Position numbers and translations under genes: made by a program. From the NCBI GenBank assembly GCA_016748015.1, contig JAAOMT010000400.1:1-64000 (forward strand): a stretch of 64,000 bases of DNA. The letters run 5' to 3'. The stretch comes from Geosiphon pyriformis. Its lineage: Eukaryota; Glomeromycota; Glomeromycetes; Archaeosporales; Geosiphonaceae. The notes under the pieces were generated by a model. The model worked only from the letters and a program-made list of their open reading frames with translations, was not told where the DNA came from and did no database searches. The stretch's first letter is position 1, and each line of letters opens with the position of its first letter. Below, piece after piece: positions 35,200-48,627 of the stretch.

Positions 35200-36443
35200 G
35201 TTGGGGTTGAAATTCCTTCACCGTGACTACTTGATGGTGTGGATTGAATCGAAATTGCTGTTGGTCTACTTTTTAAAACGTCACCTTGTAGGTTAGCCGG
35301 AGCACGGCATGTTGGACAACGAAATGACAAGGGTGAAATTGTTTCCACTGTATAACCTTCGACCAACAACGACGTTCGGAGACAAGAAGTATGGAAACGG
35401 TGATGACATTGAGGTAAGGTGATTATTGTGGTATGTTGTTCATTAGCGTTATGAACTTCACCACAACAACCAACACGTTCCAAAGCACAACTTGTCTGGT
35501 AATTTGAAGAAGAGTGTCGATTAGGAGGTGAATGATAGGGATGTGAATGTTGACCATATCTTGTTCGAGATTGCGAGGAACGATTATTCGAAGAATTGAT
35601 AGCATTAGAAGTAGGAGCTATTCGAACTGTACTTTGAGAAACATTCTCAACTGTTGCTTCATTTATCGGATTATCATGATGATTAATGTCTATGTTATTG
35701 TTTTGTGATGGTTCTTGTTCTTGCCCCTCGACTTCTGCTTCAATTTGGTCTCGACATAGTGGACAGGTATTGTTCTGCCGTAACCATTCAAACAAACATG
35801 GTTCACAAAATAAATGCTTGCAAGGCATTTCACGGATAACAGATGAACATGACTTTTCATTATTCTCTTCTCGATTTTGACTTTCTTTCTTTATATCAAT
35901 CTTTTGATTTTCCTGATCGACACTGTTTAAATCCTTTTTTATAATAAAAAGTTCCAAACAAATTGGGCAACTTGCTTGCTCGTCAATATTTTCTTGAGTA
36001 ATTTCAACTATGGGCAACTCTTTCATTGCATTTTCAGAAGCTCGAGGTTTTTGCGTTTGTTGTGTTGGCCCCATGAAGAAAGGTGTGAAGAAGAATCTGT
36101 TTGGTTCACCATTTTCTCCGGTTGTAGCGTGGACAAAGAAGTGAATTCCGTATGTTTGTAAATTAGGAAAATCATTTCCTTCTTGTTGTTGATGTGTTTG
36201 TTGTGTAGATGTATCATTGTTGTTAATATTGTTTTGGTTGTTAATGGGCAGCTCAAAATTCAAATTGATATTCGGTTGTTGCCCGTTGGGCATGTTGGCT
36301 TCTGTTGCATTTGTGGTAGGCGGGTTATTGGTGTCAGTATTGTTGTTAGGACCAAATATAAAACTGAACGGAAAGAATAAGGAAAAACCACTAGGTTGAT
36401 GTGTGTTTTGGTTGCTAGAAGAATTTGGGTTTGAACCTGACAT
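35115..36443 (-). CDS. Two-RING finger protein, probable E3 ubiquitin ligase
   Basis: An uninterrupted 442-codon frame, no intron needed. The N-terminus is Asn/Thr/Gln-rich (1-100) with a phenylalanine-rich stretch (FFFTPFFMGP, 117-126). RING 1 uses C159, C162, C208, H210, C213, C216, C227 and C230 (C3HC4), with an unusually long 45-residue charged loop between the first and second pairs. A polar linker (235-318) leads to a second RING-like set: C319, C326/C327, C346, H348, H351, C354, C376 and C379 (CHHRFHTSC, CPTC), closer to RING-H2. RING domains recruit E2 enzymes, so E3 ligase activity is a fair inference; the substrate is unknown. The ATG has A at -3. Composition is far less AT-biased than the flanks, and the frame is intact, which suggests a live host gene. 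Confidence 0.88.
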   Translation of the reverse strand: MSGSNPNSSSNQNTHQPSGFSLFFPFSFIFGPNNNTDTNNPPTTNATEANMPNGQQPNINLNFELPINNQNNINNNDTSTQQTHQQQEGNDFPNLQTYGIHFFVHATTGENGEPNRFFFTPFFMGPTQQTQKPRASENAMKELPIVEITQENIDEQASCPICLELFIIKKDLNSVDQENQKIDIKKESQNREENNEKSCSSVIREMPCKHLFCEPCLFEWLRQNNTCPLCRDQIEAEVEGQEQEPSQNNNIDINHHDNPINEATVENVSQSTVRIAPTSNAINSSNNRSSQSRTRYGQHSHPYHSPPNRHSSSNYQTSCALERVGCCGEVHNANEQHTTIITLPQCHHRFHTSCLRTSLLVEGYTVETISPLSFRCPTCRAPANLQGDVLKSRPTAISIQSTPSSSHGEGISTPTESEQLMGGERVRIPLSVRLPNNDMELD

Positions 36444-36960
36444 TTTTTTAAATTTTCAGTCAAGGGGTTTTAAAAGGCTTTATAGGAGAAGGGGTTATAA
36501 AGTTAATTAAAAAAAAAAGTGTAAACAGTGTTTCAACAAAAACTCCTTTTCCTAAGGATATATATCGCTTGGGTGGACTATATATAGCCCGATTAAGTGA
36601 TTTCTTCAGTGATCGCTTACCAATAATCGATAGTTCTAGAAAGTAGCCGAATACCCTGGAATTAGAGTGATAACGCCAAATTCTTTTACTGGGTCTTTTA
36701 AACTGGTGATCGATTAATGGTGCCATTTGATATGCACCTAATACTAATCTAAATTGCGTCATATTCGTTGTTTAGAAATCATCGATTCAAAATATTTCCC
36801 GATATGTGATTCTGATTGTGTGATGATGATGATACAAAATTTTCCTTTGCCAGTGAGCATGAGAAAATAAACACTCAGCCTAATTACCCGTGCTCCTAAA
36901 AAATGTGATTTGTTATTTTCTGTTGAATAACATTAACTCATATCAAAAAATTTTAATAAT
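36444..36960. other. RING gene upstream region
   Basis: A moderately GC-containing stretch ending near 36910, probably the 5' UTR and promoter. A 100-codon minus-strand frame (36762-36460) with a basic composition lies in it. It has no recognisable similarity, overlaps the TATA-like element and ends 16 bases before the RING ATG, so I do not call it a gene. Confidence 0.45.
36578..36587 (-). promoter_or_regulatory. TATA-like element upstream of the RING gene
   Basis: The palindromic CTATATATAG lies about 135 bases before the ATG, inside a less AT-rich upstream stretch (36540-36900). The position fits a core promoter, but it is a composition-prone motif in this genome. Confidence 0.4.
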
Positions 36961-37278
36961 CAGAACTGCTAAAAGTTTTTTAATAAACAATATTTAATAA
37001 TTTACAAAAATAATATTACAAATATGACAAATAAATATTATGAAAATTTATTTAAATGATTTAAAATTACAAATAAATATTAGATTATTAAAATTATTTT
37101 TGAATCAAATTATTTAATAATATATATATATATAACAATAATTAAAAATATATAAATTAAATACATATTATAATTGTTATATTACATTATTAAATTAAAT
37201 CAAATCTAAAATATATTTTAAAAATACATTTTTTGCAATTTTATTTTCGTTTGTATTATTATATAAATCTTTAATTTC

Positions 37279-37365
<87 letters not shown>

Positions 37366-37619
37366 AATTATTTTTAAAAATATTTTAAAAACATTATATT
37401 TTACAAATTAAAACTTAAAAATTTAATTATTGTTAAAAATTAATTATTGATAACATATAACTAATTGCTTAATAATGTTGCTAAAAAAATTTATTGATAT
37501 AAAAAGCTAAAATTTTAACCATTTAATAAAAATAATAATACTAATAATAAATTTAGTTTTAATATTTAAAAATAAAAATAATGTAAAAAATAAATTGTTT
37601 TTTATTATCCAATAATATT
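36961..37619. other. AT-rich DNA with long (ATT)n
   Basis: Non-coding; dominated by a perfect trinucleotide run at 37283-37363 and AT-rich sequence on both sides. Confidence 0.7.
37283..37363. repeat. (ATT)27 microsatellite
   Basis: Uninterrupted TTA/ATT trinucleotide run of about 81 bases. Confidence 0.95.
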
Positions 37620-38040
37620 TGCGTTCAAAAAAATGGGTGGCCAAACGTATTGGATCATGCTGTTTTTCATAAAAGTCAACTCAAAGAGACTAAGAATCAT
37701 ATTTCCCGACCAATTGTTAAATAAAAAGGGGTAATCATAAAATGGGCTAAACCCAAAAAATGGAAGAGGCTGAGTCCGAGGGGAATGGTCCAAGATCTCC
37801 AGAGCCCGCACAATTTTTAGAGAAAATAAGTGTTTACACAGACGGATTGGTTAAAAATCTCGGATTGCGGCCTATTTTTGATGGTGACATGGACGACGCT
37901 ACTAATGAGCCTGGCTGCTTAAATGGGATTCCCATGTAACGTCCAATGTAGTCTGGGTGGCTTTGCTTTCGGTTCTATTTTTGGCTGATCAACACATAAT
38001 ATGTAATATTCTCTGTTACATACTATTTGGCTGTAGTTAA
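37620..38040. other. Compositionally distinct island, function unknown
   Basis: About 420 bases with many G and C and several CG dinucleotides (for example GGACGACGC near 37890), in sharp contrast to both sides. A 68-codon minus-strand frame (37811-37605) exists but is not recognisable. It could be an exon fragment, a non-coding RNA gene or a recent insertion. Confidence 0.4.
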
Positions 38041-41024
38041 TAAACGCATTGAAATAATATTTTAATAAATTATAATATATATAAACATAATTGATTTTAT
38101 TTACTTGTTTAAATGCTTAAATAGTATAATTTATTAATATAATACATATATATACCGTTACTTAATAGAAATTAAACAATTAATTTTATAAATTAACTTA
38201 CTAATTAAAGTGAAAAATATTATTAATTTACAAAGTAATAATTATGTGATAATACAATTAACAATACATAAATATACAAAATTCTAATTTAAAAAATTTT
38301 AAAAACCTGGATTTTATTGTTTAAAAAGCAAATAATTTTATTAAATATATTTTAAAAAAAAACTTTTTTGTATAATACAAAATATGTATATATACAATAA
38401 TTTTTATATTTTATATTTTATATTTTATTATAAAATAAATTTTTTTTTGCATAAAATTAAAATTATTTATAAAAACATTAAACAAAAGTATAAAAAAAAA
38501 CCTTTTTTTTATTTATTTTCAATTTTTTTAAAAAAAATTAAATTTTGTAAAAAAGTTTTTGTTTTATTCTGTTTTTATTTTTTACAAAAATTTATTAATA
38601 ATAGTTAATAATACTTGGTATTTGATTTTTTTAATACAATAACTAGTTTATTTTAGTGTTTTTTACTTTTTTAATAAACAATATTATAAATTAATTATAT
38701 TCTTATTTTTGAGTTTTTATTAGATAATTTTTGATCTTATAATTTCATCATTTTTTTTTAATTAATTAGTAAACAGTAAAATAAAACAAACAGAGAAAAA
38801 AATAAAAAAATTATTATTTTAATATTGTTAATTTCTGTGAATTAATATTATTAATATTAATTAATAATAAATAATTTCAAATAAAATAAATAACAATTCA
38901 TGTATTTAATAATAAATAATTATAAATAATTTTATTTAAAAAAAATTTACTTTAAGTACTAAATTCCAAACTGTTAAAATTATTTAGTAAGATTTAATAA
39001 TAAAATTGTTATTTTTCTGTTTTTAATAATAATATTATATATATATAAATTTTTATAATATAAAATTTTTAAAATTTTAATGATTTTTACATTTTTATTA
39101 TATTATTGTTAAAATTTTTAGCATTCTTAAAATCTTTAAAATTTTAATATTATATTAATAATTTTTAATATGTAATTGATTAATTATACTATATTTAACT
39201 ACTAATTATTATTATTTTATTATTTTATAAATAATAATATATATATTTTTTTAATATTAAGTTTTAGTAAAATCCATTAAATTTTTTTATTATAATATTA
39301 AAAACTTTTTTTTTTAGTTTTTCAAATTATATGTTAATTATTTTTTTAATTAGTTTATTGTTAATAATTTTATAATAATATTTTATAATACTTTTAAAAT
39401 ATAAAATATAATTAATATATAATTTTTAAGTAAATTATTAAATTGTTTTTTTTAATAAAATATTTTGTTATATTATTACTTTATTAATATATAATATTTA
39501 AATATTTAACTATTGTTCTAAGTAATAATAATAGTATATTATTGAAAATTGCTTTTTTTAAATTTTTAATTGTTTTTATTAATTTATAAATTAAATTATT
39601 ATTAAAAGTTTTTTTACTTTTTTAATAATTTTTTTATATAATTGTCTAGTTATATTATATTTAACTATATAAAATTAATTTGGTTTTTTTTAAATGTTTT
39701 TATAATAAATTTTTTGGTTGTTAATTATTATTTTTATGTTTAATTTCTTATATTTTAATAATTAAAACAATTATTAAGTAAGTAAATAAATATTATTTGT
39801 AGTTTTTATTTTGTTAATTTTTTATTATATGTTAATAATATTTATATACTCTTTTTTGTTTTTGTAATATGTTGGCTTTAATAATAATAATTAATTTTAA
39901 ATTTTATAAAATCTTATTTAGTTTAATTAATATTCTTTGTACTTTTTAATTATTATATATTAAATAATAATAATAAACAAGTATAATATAGTTTTAATTA
40001 ATTATTATATATAGTTTTAATTAAAACTTTAATTATAATTTATATGTTTTATTTTTAAGTATTTTTTTAATATAAAATAAAGTATTATATTCTAAATTAA
40101 AATTAGAATTTTTATTTTATTTTAATATAATATAATAATATTTTTTTCAATTTTAAAATTAACTAATTTGTTTAGTAATTAATTATTATGTTTTTTTTTG
40201 TTTTTTTACAAAGCTTTAATATTGTTAATTGCTTTTTTTCTTTTGTTTTTTAATATTTTTATTAAGTTATATGTTTATTTTAATAATATAATCTTTATTA
40301 TTGATTTTATTAGATATATTTTATAATTTTTATCTTAATTAATAATATTATTATTTTAATATATACTAATTCAAATAATATTATTTAAATTATATTTTGC
40401 TTTATTTTTTAATAAGCAAATAATACTAATAATATAAACAAGTTTTATTTTTTTTATTTTTTTGGCTAATTTTAATCTAATATTTTATTATATTTTTTAA
40501 CTAAGTTATTGTTTATAGATAATATAATAATAATAATAATAGTCTTTTTATTTCAAATTTTTAACATATTTAATTAATATTTATTTACAAAGTAAGTTTT
40601 TGGTTTAATAACAGTTTTTTTAAATATTTATATTAACATATTAAGTTTTAATAAACAAATTTAACTATTAATTTGGTATTAATTTTTTTATTTGTTTTAA
40701 TTTTAAATTATTTAATAAGTAATTAATAACATTAATTATTTAATTTTAATTGGTTTTAATGATTTAATTTAGTTTTTTTTAATAAATATTACAATTTTGT
40801 ATATATTAAAAAAATATTTTGTTATTAAATTTAAATATTTTATTATTAATTTTAAATATATTGTTATTAAAGATTTTTTTTACTCTTTTTTTAATATTGT
40901 TAATACTGTTTTGTTGATAATTTTGCTATTGTTAAAAGTTAATAAATCTTTAATAAGCTAATTTTCTTTCTAAAATATTTCTTTATATTTTAAATTATGT
41001 ATATTATTAAATTTATAATAAAAT
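38041..41024. other. Extremely AT-rich stretch
   Basis: Almost only A and T, with short open frames of Lys/Phe/Tyr/Asn composition that look accidental. Probably ancient transposon debris eroded past recognition; no feature can be supported. Confidence 0.5.
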
Positions 41025-41745
41025 GACCAATTCTGTACTAATTACTTGTATAATTATTTTGTTGTAAAAATTAACTTTTTTACAAAAAAATTTTTTTTGT
41101 AAGCTTTTCAAGATATCTATAGTTATTTTGCTGTAAAAATCAACTTTTTTACAGAAAATTTCGATTGTAGACTACTCAATAATATAAAAAAAATAAAAAA
41201 AATAAAAATAGATAAATTAAAGAAAAAAAATAAAAAATTGTATTAAAAAAGTTATTTTAAATCCAAATTTGAAAGTTACTAATAATTATTGAAATTAATA
41301 GCTAATCAATTTCAAAATATTAGTATAAAATAGTTAATTTTGAAGTAATAATAAATAAAAAAATTTTATGTTTTTTAAGTAAATTTTATTAAAATCAATT
41401 TGTAAAGCAAATATTTAATAGAAGATTAATTTCAATTCAAATACATTTTTTTAAAGAGAAAAATTTTTCTTTTATACAACTTGTTATAGTACTATTTTAT
41501 AATTTATTACTTTTTTTTTCCTAATTTTTTAGTGAATTATTAAATATTTTGGCAAATTCTAAATATTATATAGTTTGGTATAGTATATGATTTAATTATT
41601 ACAATTTAATTATATTTATGCTCTATATAAATTAGATTATTAATTAAATAATAATTTAAAGTTAATAAATAATAAATTAAAATAATAATATATATTAGTT
41701 AATAATAGAAATTATAAAAATAATTTTATGTTAATTAATATTTCA
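41025..41745 (+). repeat. Dispersed non-coding repeat, copy 2
   Basis: Starts near ATGACCAATTCTGTACTAAT, contains two TAGTTATTTTGCTGTAAAAA-like units (about 41050 and 41119) and ends near AATTTTATGTTAATTAATA. It matches the reverse complement of 56646-57610 block by block. No coding capacity. Confidence 0.6.
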
Positions 41746-42149
41746 TATTTTAACTGATAATATAATTTTTTTTTTAAGACTAAGCTTTATTAAAGTCCAA
41801 ATATTGTCTGTAATTTCTAAATAGTAATCTAATATTATTGAAAAAATTTGGTTTAGAAATTGTTAAAATTTTAGTTTTGTAAGCTTTTTATTAAATTAAA
41901 TCTTTAAAAATTGTAAAATTGGGTTTTATAAGACGTTTTTATAAGTATAAAATAGGTTATAAATTTTAAAAACTGTTTTAAGTTTGTAATAAGTATTTAT
42001 TAATTTGACTGTTATCTTAAATTTGTTGTAAAGTTGTTTGTAAATAGTTTTGGTTGTAAAATTTGCTGTTTTTAGCTTTAGTTTTCTTTTATAAAATAGT
42101 TTTTAATATAAAAATATATATATATTAAAAAGTATTTATTATTTTGTTT
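41746..42149. other. AT-rich spacer
   Basis: No supported feature; separates the dispersed repeat from the minus-strand Ty3 relic. Confidence 0.4.
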
Positions 42150-45100
42150 ATTGAGATATTGTTAAAGTTTTTGTTAAATTATGATATTGGGTAAAATATT
42201 AATAAATATAAATATTAAATTTTTTCTTAAAGCTTGCTTTAAGAGTTCTAATAAGTAAAATCCAGAATAATTTCTTGTGTTTTTTCTATAAGAATAATAA
42301 TTTTATGTATTTGTTTTTAAAGTTGTAACAGATTTTGTTTAGATATAATTAATATGTTTTTTAACAATAGTTATAAATAATTTAGATGGTGTTTTTAAGG
42401 CTAATGTTAATTTTTGGAATAATTGTTAAATGTTTTAGAAAATAGTTATAATAATTAATAAAAATATGAATAATAAAAATATTTTTTTGTATATGGAGTT
42501 TTTATATTATTTTTGTTTTGTTTTTCTGTGCAGTTTTGTTTTTTTTTTGTAAAATTGTTTTTAAATATAAAAAATAATTATAAAAACAATTTAAATTTAA
42601 ATGTTTAAATTTGAAAGTTGTTTAATACCAATTATTGATTCTAAATTTCAGAAAATATTTTTAAAATTAATTAAAAGAAATTGTATATTAATTTGTAAAA
42701 TAAAGAATTTAAGATTAATTCTAAAATAATAATATTTAAACTTATTATTATGTGCAACTTTTTTTAAAATTTTATTATTGAATTTTAACTTCTATAATTT
42801 ATTTCTTAAAATTTTGTATATAAAAAATAGTTTGTCTTATTTATGATTAAATTTTCTACTTTATTGTTTTTTAGTTTTAGTTTTAATTTTATGTTAAAAA
42901 ACTTTATTTTCAACTTTAAATTTGTTAATAATTAATAATAATTTATTGTCATGCCATTTTTTTTGTTAAGCTTAGAAGTATTTTATATAAGTAACTGTAA
43001 TTTATTATTATTATTTTAATATACTAAAAAATATATAAACTCTTTTTATAGTGTTTCTTAAAAATTGTTCTTTATAATTAATTAAGTTAAATAAAATTTA
43101 TAATAAAATTAATTGGCAAATTGCTGTTCTTTTATAAGTTAAATTAAATAGTATATGTTTTATTGTATTTTATTTTAGTGTTTTATATGCTAGTAATACT
43201 AATAGAATAAAAATATTTTATTTTTGTTCAAAATCTATTAAAATTTTAATTAATAATTTATAAAATGTTCAATTAAAATATTCTATAAGTCTATGAATAA
43301 TAAAATAAAAATAGTTTTTTTTTAATATTGAATTATTTATAAATTTCTTGTATTAAGTTGTTTATAAAATATGTTTTTTGATTAAATAAAAGTTTAATTG
43401 GTATTTATGTCTACAAATAATGTCTTTATAGATAAAATTTGCAATTAATTTTGTATCTGTTTATTGAATTGCTTTTGTTTTTGGTTATTTTGTTGGATAA
43501 TCTACTATAATTACAATATATTGGTTTTTTAAATTGTAATAAATAGTAATCTAATTAAATTAATACCAATTTAATTAAAAAATTGTCTAAATTTAATTAG
43601 ATTTAGGAATTTTATAAGACATGTTTCTTTTTTTTATTAATAATTATTACAGAATTTAACATATTAGTAAATATTTTATTTTATTTGTAACCAAAAATAA
43701 TGTTTTAATGTTCTTTAGATTGTACTATTTTTTTTGAAGTATGCTAATAAAAAATTTAAATATATATTATATAAATTTGTTTTTTTTCATGTTTCTAAAT
43801 TATTTTAAATAAATTGTTTAAGTTTTTTGTAACTTTAATAATAAATAAAGTTGTGTAAAAAATATTGTTTTATTTAATATTATAATTAATATTTTTTATT
43901 TAAAAACCAAGTTTCTGGTATAATAAGTATTTCTAAGTATTATTTAAGATTGTTGTAATTTTTAATATTTATTGTTTGTTATTATTAATTAAGTTAAATA
44001 ATAGTTATAGTTTCTAATTTTGTTTTATTCTGAAAAACCAATTAACATTTGTGTAAAACTTTTCTGATTTGTAATATATAATATATTGATAATTTGTAAA
44101 AAATTCTGTTTATTAGATTTGTTTTGTATTTAATTTGAAATTTTTGTTTTATAGTTATTTAAGTTTAATATTATTAATAATAATATTGAATTTTTTGAGT
44201 TTAAAATACAGATCAAAATAATAAAAAGTTCAAATTACTATTGCTATTTCTAATTTAGTAATAAAATAGTTTTTTTTTGTTAATTTTAATGTTTTGCTAA
44301 CATAAACAATTACTTGTTTATTGTTATTATTATTTAATTAAGATAAAATAGCACTAAAAACAATATAAAAAGCATTTATAACTAGTTAAAATTTTTTGTT
44401 AAAGTCTAAATATATAAGAATTAAAGCTGTTATAAGCTTTTTTTTGAGAGTTTTAAAAATTTTTTGTTGTTTTTTTGTTTATTTGTATTTAATATTTTTG
44501 TTGATTAAATAATTGAGTGGTTTTATAATTTTTGAAAATTTTTTAATGAATTTTTAATAATATAATGCTAATTTAGTAATTTTTTTAGTTTGATAGTACT
44601 TTAAAAAATTTTGAAATTTTTAACAACATTAATTTTTTTTGGATTAAATTTAACTTTTTTTTGCTAACAATATAACCAAAAAAACCAAGTTTGTTTTTTC
44701 AAAGTGATATTTTTTTATAATTATTGAAAAAATTTTTGCAAATAAATTAAATAAACTTTAAATAATAGTAAATAAAAATTAATATTATTAAAATAAACAA
44801 CTATTAACTTTCAAAAAAGTTTAATATAAACAATATTTATAAGTTTTTAAAATATTGCTAGTATATTATATAATTTAAAAGATATTATGTTAAACTTTTA
44901 ATTTTTTTTGAGTGGTAAAAGCTGTTTTGGAACAATTTTTAAAATCTATTACAACTTATTAGTATCTACTTTTTAGATTTAATGTTAAGAAGTATTTTAA
45001 TTTGCCAAGAGCATTTAGCATATTATTAATTTAGAATAAAAGGTAAGTATTTTTAATTATAACACTATTTAGTTAACAATAATTAACACAAAAGTGAATT

Positions 45101-46600
45101 TTTTATTTTTTTTTAATATAAACTTATTAATAATTAGATAAATCTATTGTTAAATATTATTATATTTTTTTTTAAATAAATTAATAACTTATTAAAGCAA
45201 CTTAATAGGCTTGTTGTTATTTGAATTTTATATCTTTAGTATAAATTTAATGTTAAACTAGATTAGTTCTTCTTAAATTGTTGTTATTTTTAACAAATAT
45301 GTTTACATGTTTTATAATTAATTTTTTAAGTTTTTTTTTGTTTTTGTGGCTCTAATTGTTTCATATTAATATGAAATAATTTTTTAATAATAATATAATA
45401 ATTTTTGGTAATAAGTTTGACTTAAATTTTGGAAGAGAATATCTAATTATTTTTGTAAAATTTATAATTATTTATAATAATTCTTGTTAAAAAATATTAC
45501 TGTAAATAATTTTAATTTTTAAATGATTATCTAATATAATAATATAGTTATTAAGATTATAAAATATAATATTAAATTTTTTGACTTCTTTTGGCAAATA
45601 AATATTTGAAATAAAAATTTCATATTTTTTGCAAATTTATTTATTTGATTTGAAGATTTGTTAAATAATAATAAATATTGGGCAGATATATATTTTACAA
45701 ACTTTTCCAAAAGATAAAATGGTAATTATTTTTGGTAATCTAAAAATCTAGTAAGATTTATTTTGTATATTAAAAGCTATATTTACTAAAATTATAAATT
45801 GTTTAATTAATCTAAAGTTTTAAATTTAAAATATTAATTAAAAATAAATAGATAACTTGAACAATTTTTTTAGCATGTTTAATTTTAAATAGCTTTTTGG
45901 TTTTATTTTGAAGTATTATTATAATGTTTTCAATATATTTTGTATCAATGATTTTTTCTTTAATGTTGATTTTTTTGCTTATTAATAATAAACAAGAAGC
46001 AATTTATACTATTGCTTTTAGTAGAATTTTAATAGCAATTTTGAGATTGATTTTTATTAAAAATTTTGGTTGTAACATTAAAATATTTTTTTTAAAGTAT
46101 TAAAAATCATATTTAGTATTGATTTTATGAGCTTTTTCTGGTTTAATTTTTTGTTTATTGTTGTTAAAATATTTGAATAGTGAAGCAGATTGGTTTTTAA
46201 TAAGATAAATTAGAATTATTAAAATTTTAGACTGTACTTCTTGTTTTCCAAATTTAATTTTCTCTTAATTATTTTTAGTAAATAATAATATACTAAAAGC
46301 ATAGTATTTAGAACACTATATATTATTACAGAACATAATATATTTTTCATATAATTAAATGTTTATTTGTTTTAATTATTAAATTTGAGCTTTTTTGAAA
46401 AAATAGGCATAACTAAAAATTAAGTAATAAAGTTTTACTTTATTTTTATAGTCAAATTTAGCTAGTTCTATTGTATATTTAATATATTTAACGTTTTTTT
46501 ATTTAATAAACATTTTTTTAGGATTTTTTATTAATTAAAATTATTGCAAATTTATAAATTATTTTAATATTATATAAATAATAATACAGTTTGTTAAGAG
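42150..46600 (-). mobile_element. Ty3/gypsy relic, minus strand, with dUTPase remnant
   Basis: Reading on the minus strand from right to left: a dUTPase remnant (46060-45850, translating LLLISKKINIKEKIIDTKYIENIIIILQN, matching motifs 2-3 of the better copy), pre-RT and RT (about 45700-44300; LGFFGYIVSKKKLNLIQ at about 44700 corresponds to the RT phrase LGHIVSKN), RNase H (about 44250-43750) and integrase (about 43620-43430, with the IGINLIRLL and VDYPTK blocks in register with the better copy). Nearly every former G/C-rich codon is eroded. LTRs are not delimited. The copy shows that the dUTPase-RT order is a family trait. Confidence 0.75.
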
Positions 46601-46679
46601 CACTATTGTAGACTGTTATAAAAATGTATTATGTTATTCGAGTAGAAAAACCAATCCAAAACTATTAAAAAACGTAATT

Positions 46680-46860
46680 AATATGTAATAACATAAAAAA
46701 ATATAAAATATAAAATAATATAAAATAATATAAAATAATTCAAAATAATACAAAATAATATATAATAATATAAAATAGTACAGAATAATTAGTTATAATA
46801 TAAAATAACTAATTATATATAAATAAATAAAGTAATAATAAAAATAGTAATAACTAATAA
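46680..46860. repeat. ATAAAATAAT-type minisatellite
   Basis: Repeated ATAAAATAAT/ACAAAATAAT units, imperfect, between two oppositely oriented Ty3 relics. Confidence 0.7.
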
Positions 46861-46989
46861 TAACAAGTGATTAAAAGTAATCTTATAGAATTAAAAAATA
46901 TGTATAAAAATAAGTAGTTTTAGCAAATAAAAAAAGACAAACAAAAAACAAAAATTATTTTTTTCTTAAATATCTTAATTTTAATCAAA

Positions 46990-47642
46990 AAAATCAACTT
47001 TATTATATATATATATATACTTTGAACCAATTTAATAAAATTTTTTCAATTCAAATTACTAATTTATAATTTCAATATTCTAATTGTTAAAATTGAATTA
47101 ATTGTTTTTGTTACTTTTATTCTAAGCCAGATGCTATTAATATAAAACAGTCTTGAAATTTTAATAACTTGAACTAATTATTCTTAATTATAATAATTAA
47201 TAATATTAATTTTTTTTCTTTTATTCTTTTTATTTTTTTTATTTCTTGATTTTTTTTTATTTTTTATAAAATAACAACATTAAAAATCAACTGTCTAGAA
47301 ATAAAACTTTGTAATAATCTGGTAAAAAAAAAGCTTTTCTTAAGTATAAATATTAATTTTATCTTGTTAACTTATTAAAAAAACAAAAAGACAATATTAA
47401 ATTTTAGTAATTGTGTTTACTAACTTAAAAAAAAATACAATAAAAACAGTATAATTAAAAAATCAGAATTTTGTGCTTTATAACAAAAAAACTCAACAGA
47501 TATAACTTCAAACAAAAAAATCTTTAGAAATTAATAATTAACTTAACCAAAAAATTATTATATTAATAATTAAATAGTTTTTATCATTAAATTACAAGCA
47601 CTAAAAAATTACAATTCTATTCTATTAAGTTTACCTTTAATA
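46990..47642 (+). repeat. Probable degraded 5' LTR of the next Ty3 relic
   Basis: Its right end matches the LTR-to-PBS junction of the better elements: TTTAATA followed by TTTGGTACTTTCTATAA, compared with TAACA plus TTTGGTGCTCCCTATAA. The left boundary is uncertain. Confidence 0.45.
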
Positions 47643-48627
47643 TTTGGTACTTTCTATAAAGTTATAAAATTAACAGAAATAAAACATTCAGAAAACTTAC
47701 AAAGTAGTAATTATTAAAATGGTTAAAAAAAATTGCTTATTTTTTAGAAAAGTACAATATCAATACTTTTAAAAAAACTTAAAAAACTTAAAAAGAATAA
47801 TTGCAGTTAAAAATAACTTTTTTTACTATATATATACTAAAGTGAAATATTATTTAAGTAGAACAGCAAATACTAAAAAACTCAAAAAACAGATTTATTA
47901 ATACTTGTTATTATACTTAACTTTAATTACTAAAAGAGCAATCATAAAAACTTTTCTTCTTATTGACAAAGAAATTAAAAAATATATACAAAATTGTTAT
48001 TTACAACTTAAAAAAAATCATAGCACAAAAGTTTTTTTCTAAAGAATTTAAGTTGAATACAAAAAACAATATTAATAGCTATTTATACAAAAAAAACCTT
48101 AACTTAAAACAAGCAAAAAATTAAAATTCTTTTTATTAACAATATTATTTTATTATTAGACTTTAAAAGCAAAATTTTATTAAATTAATTAAACAGCTTA
48201 CAGCCAAAAACTTCAGATTTTTAGAAATTTTTATTCTTAAGACTTTAATAGAAATTTCTCGACTAAGTTATTGAGAAAATATGAAACACTATTTGAAAAT
48301 CTTACTTTTACAATAAATATTCCTTTCTAAAATAATTTTTTTTAGAAACAACAAACATTAAAACTACTAGTCAAATCAATAATTATTTTTTAAAAGAAAC
48401 ATTTTTATTTCAATTTATTATAGTAATTAACAAAAAAAACAACTAGTCTTAAGTTTAACAAAACAAATAAATATATTTCTTTTAATATCTTCTTTGTTAA
48501 TAAATAAACAACTTTCTATTACTCCAGTTATGGCTTACAAAAACATTATTAGAGTGAAAAAATTCTTTAATAAAGAAAAAAATACATATATATAGATTGC
48601 AAAAACTAAAAAAGCAATTATAGTCAA

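Noticed and set aside
36460-36762. 100-codon basic ORF just upstream of the RING gene
   Set aside because: No recognisable similarity; it overlaps the TATA-like element and ends 16 bases before the RING ATG, so it is more likely promoter/5' UTR.
38384-38608. 74-codon ORF in AT-rich DNA
   Set aside because: Composition is almost only Lys, Phe, Tyr, Ile and Asn, as expected by chance in near-pure AT sequence.
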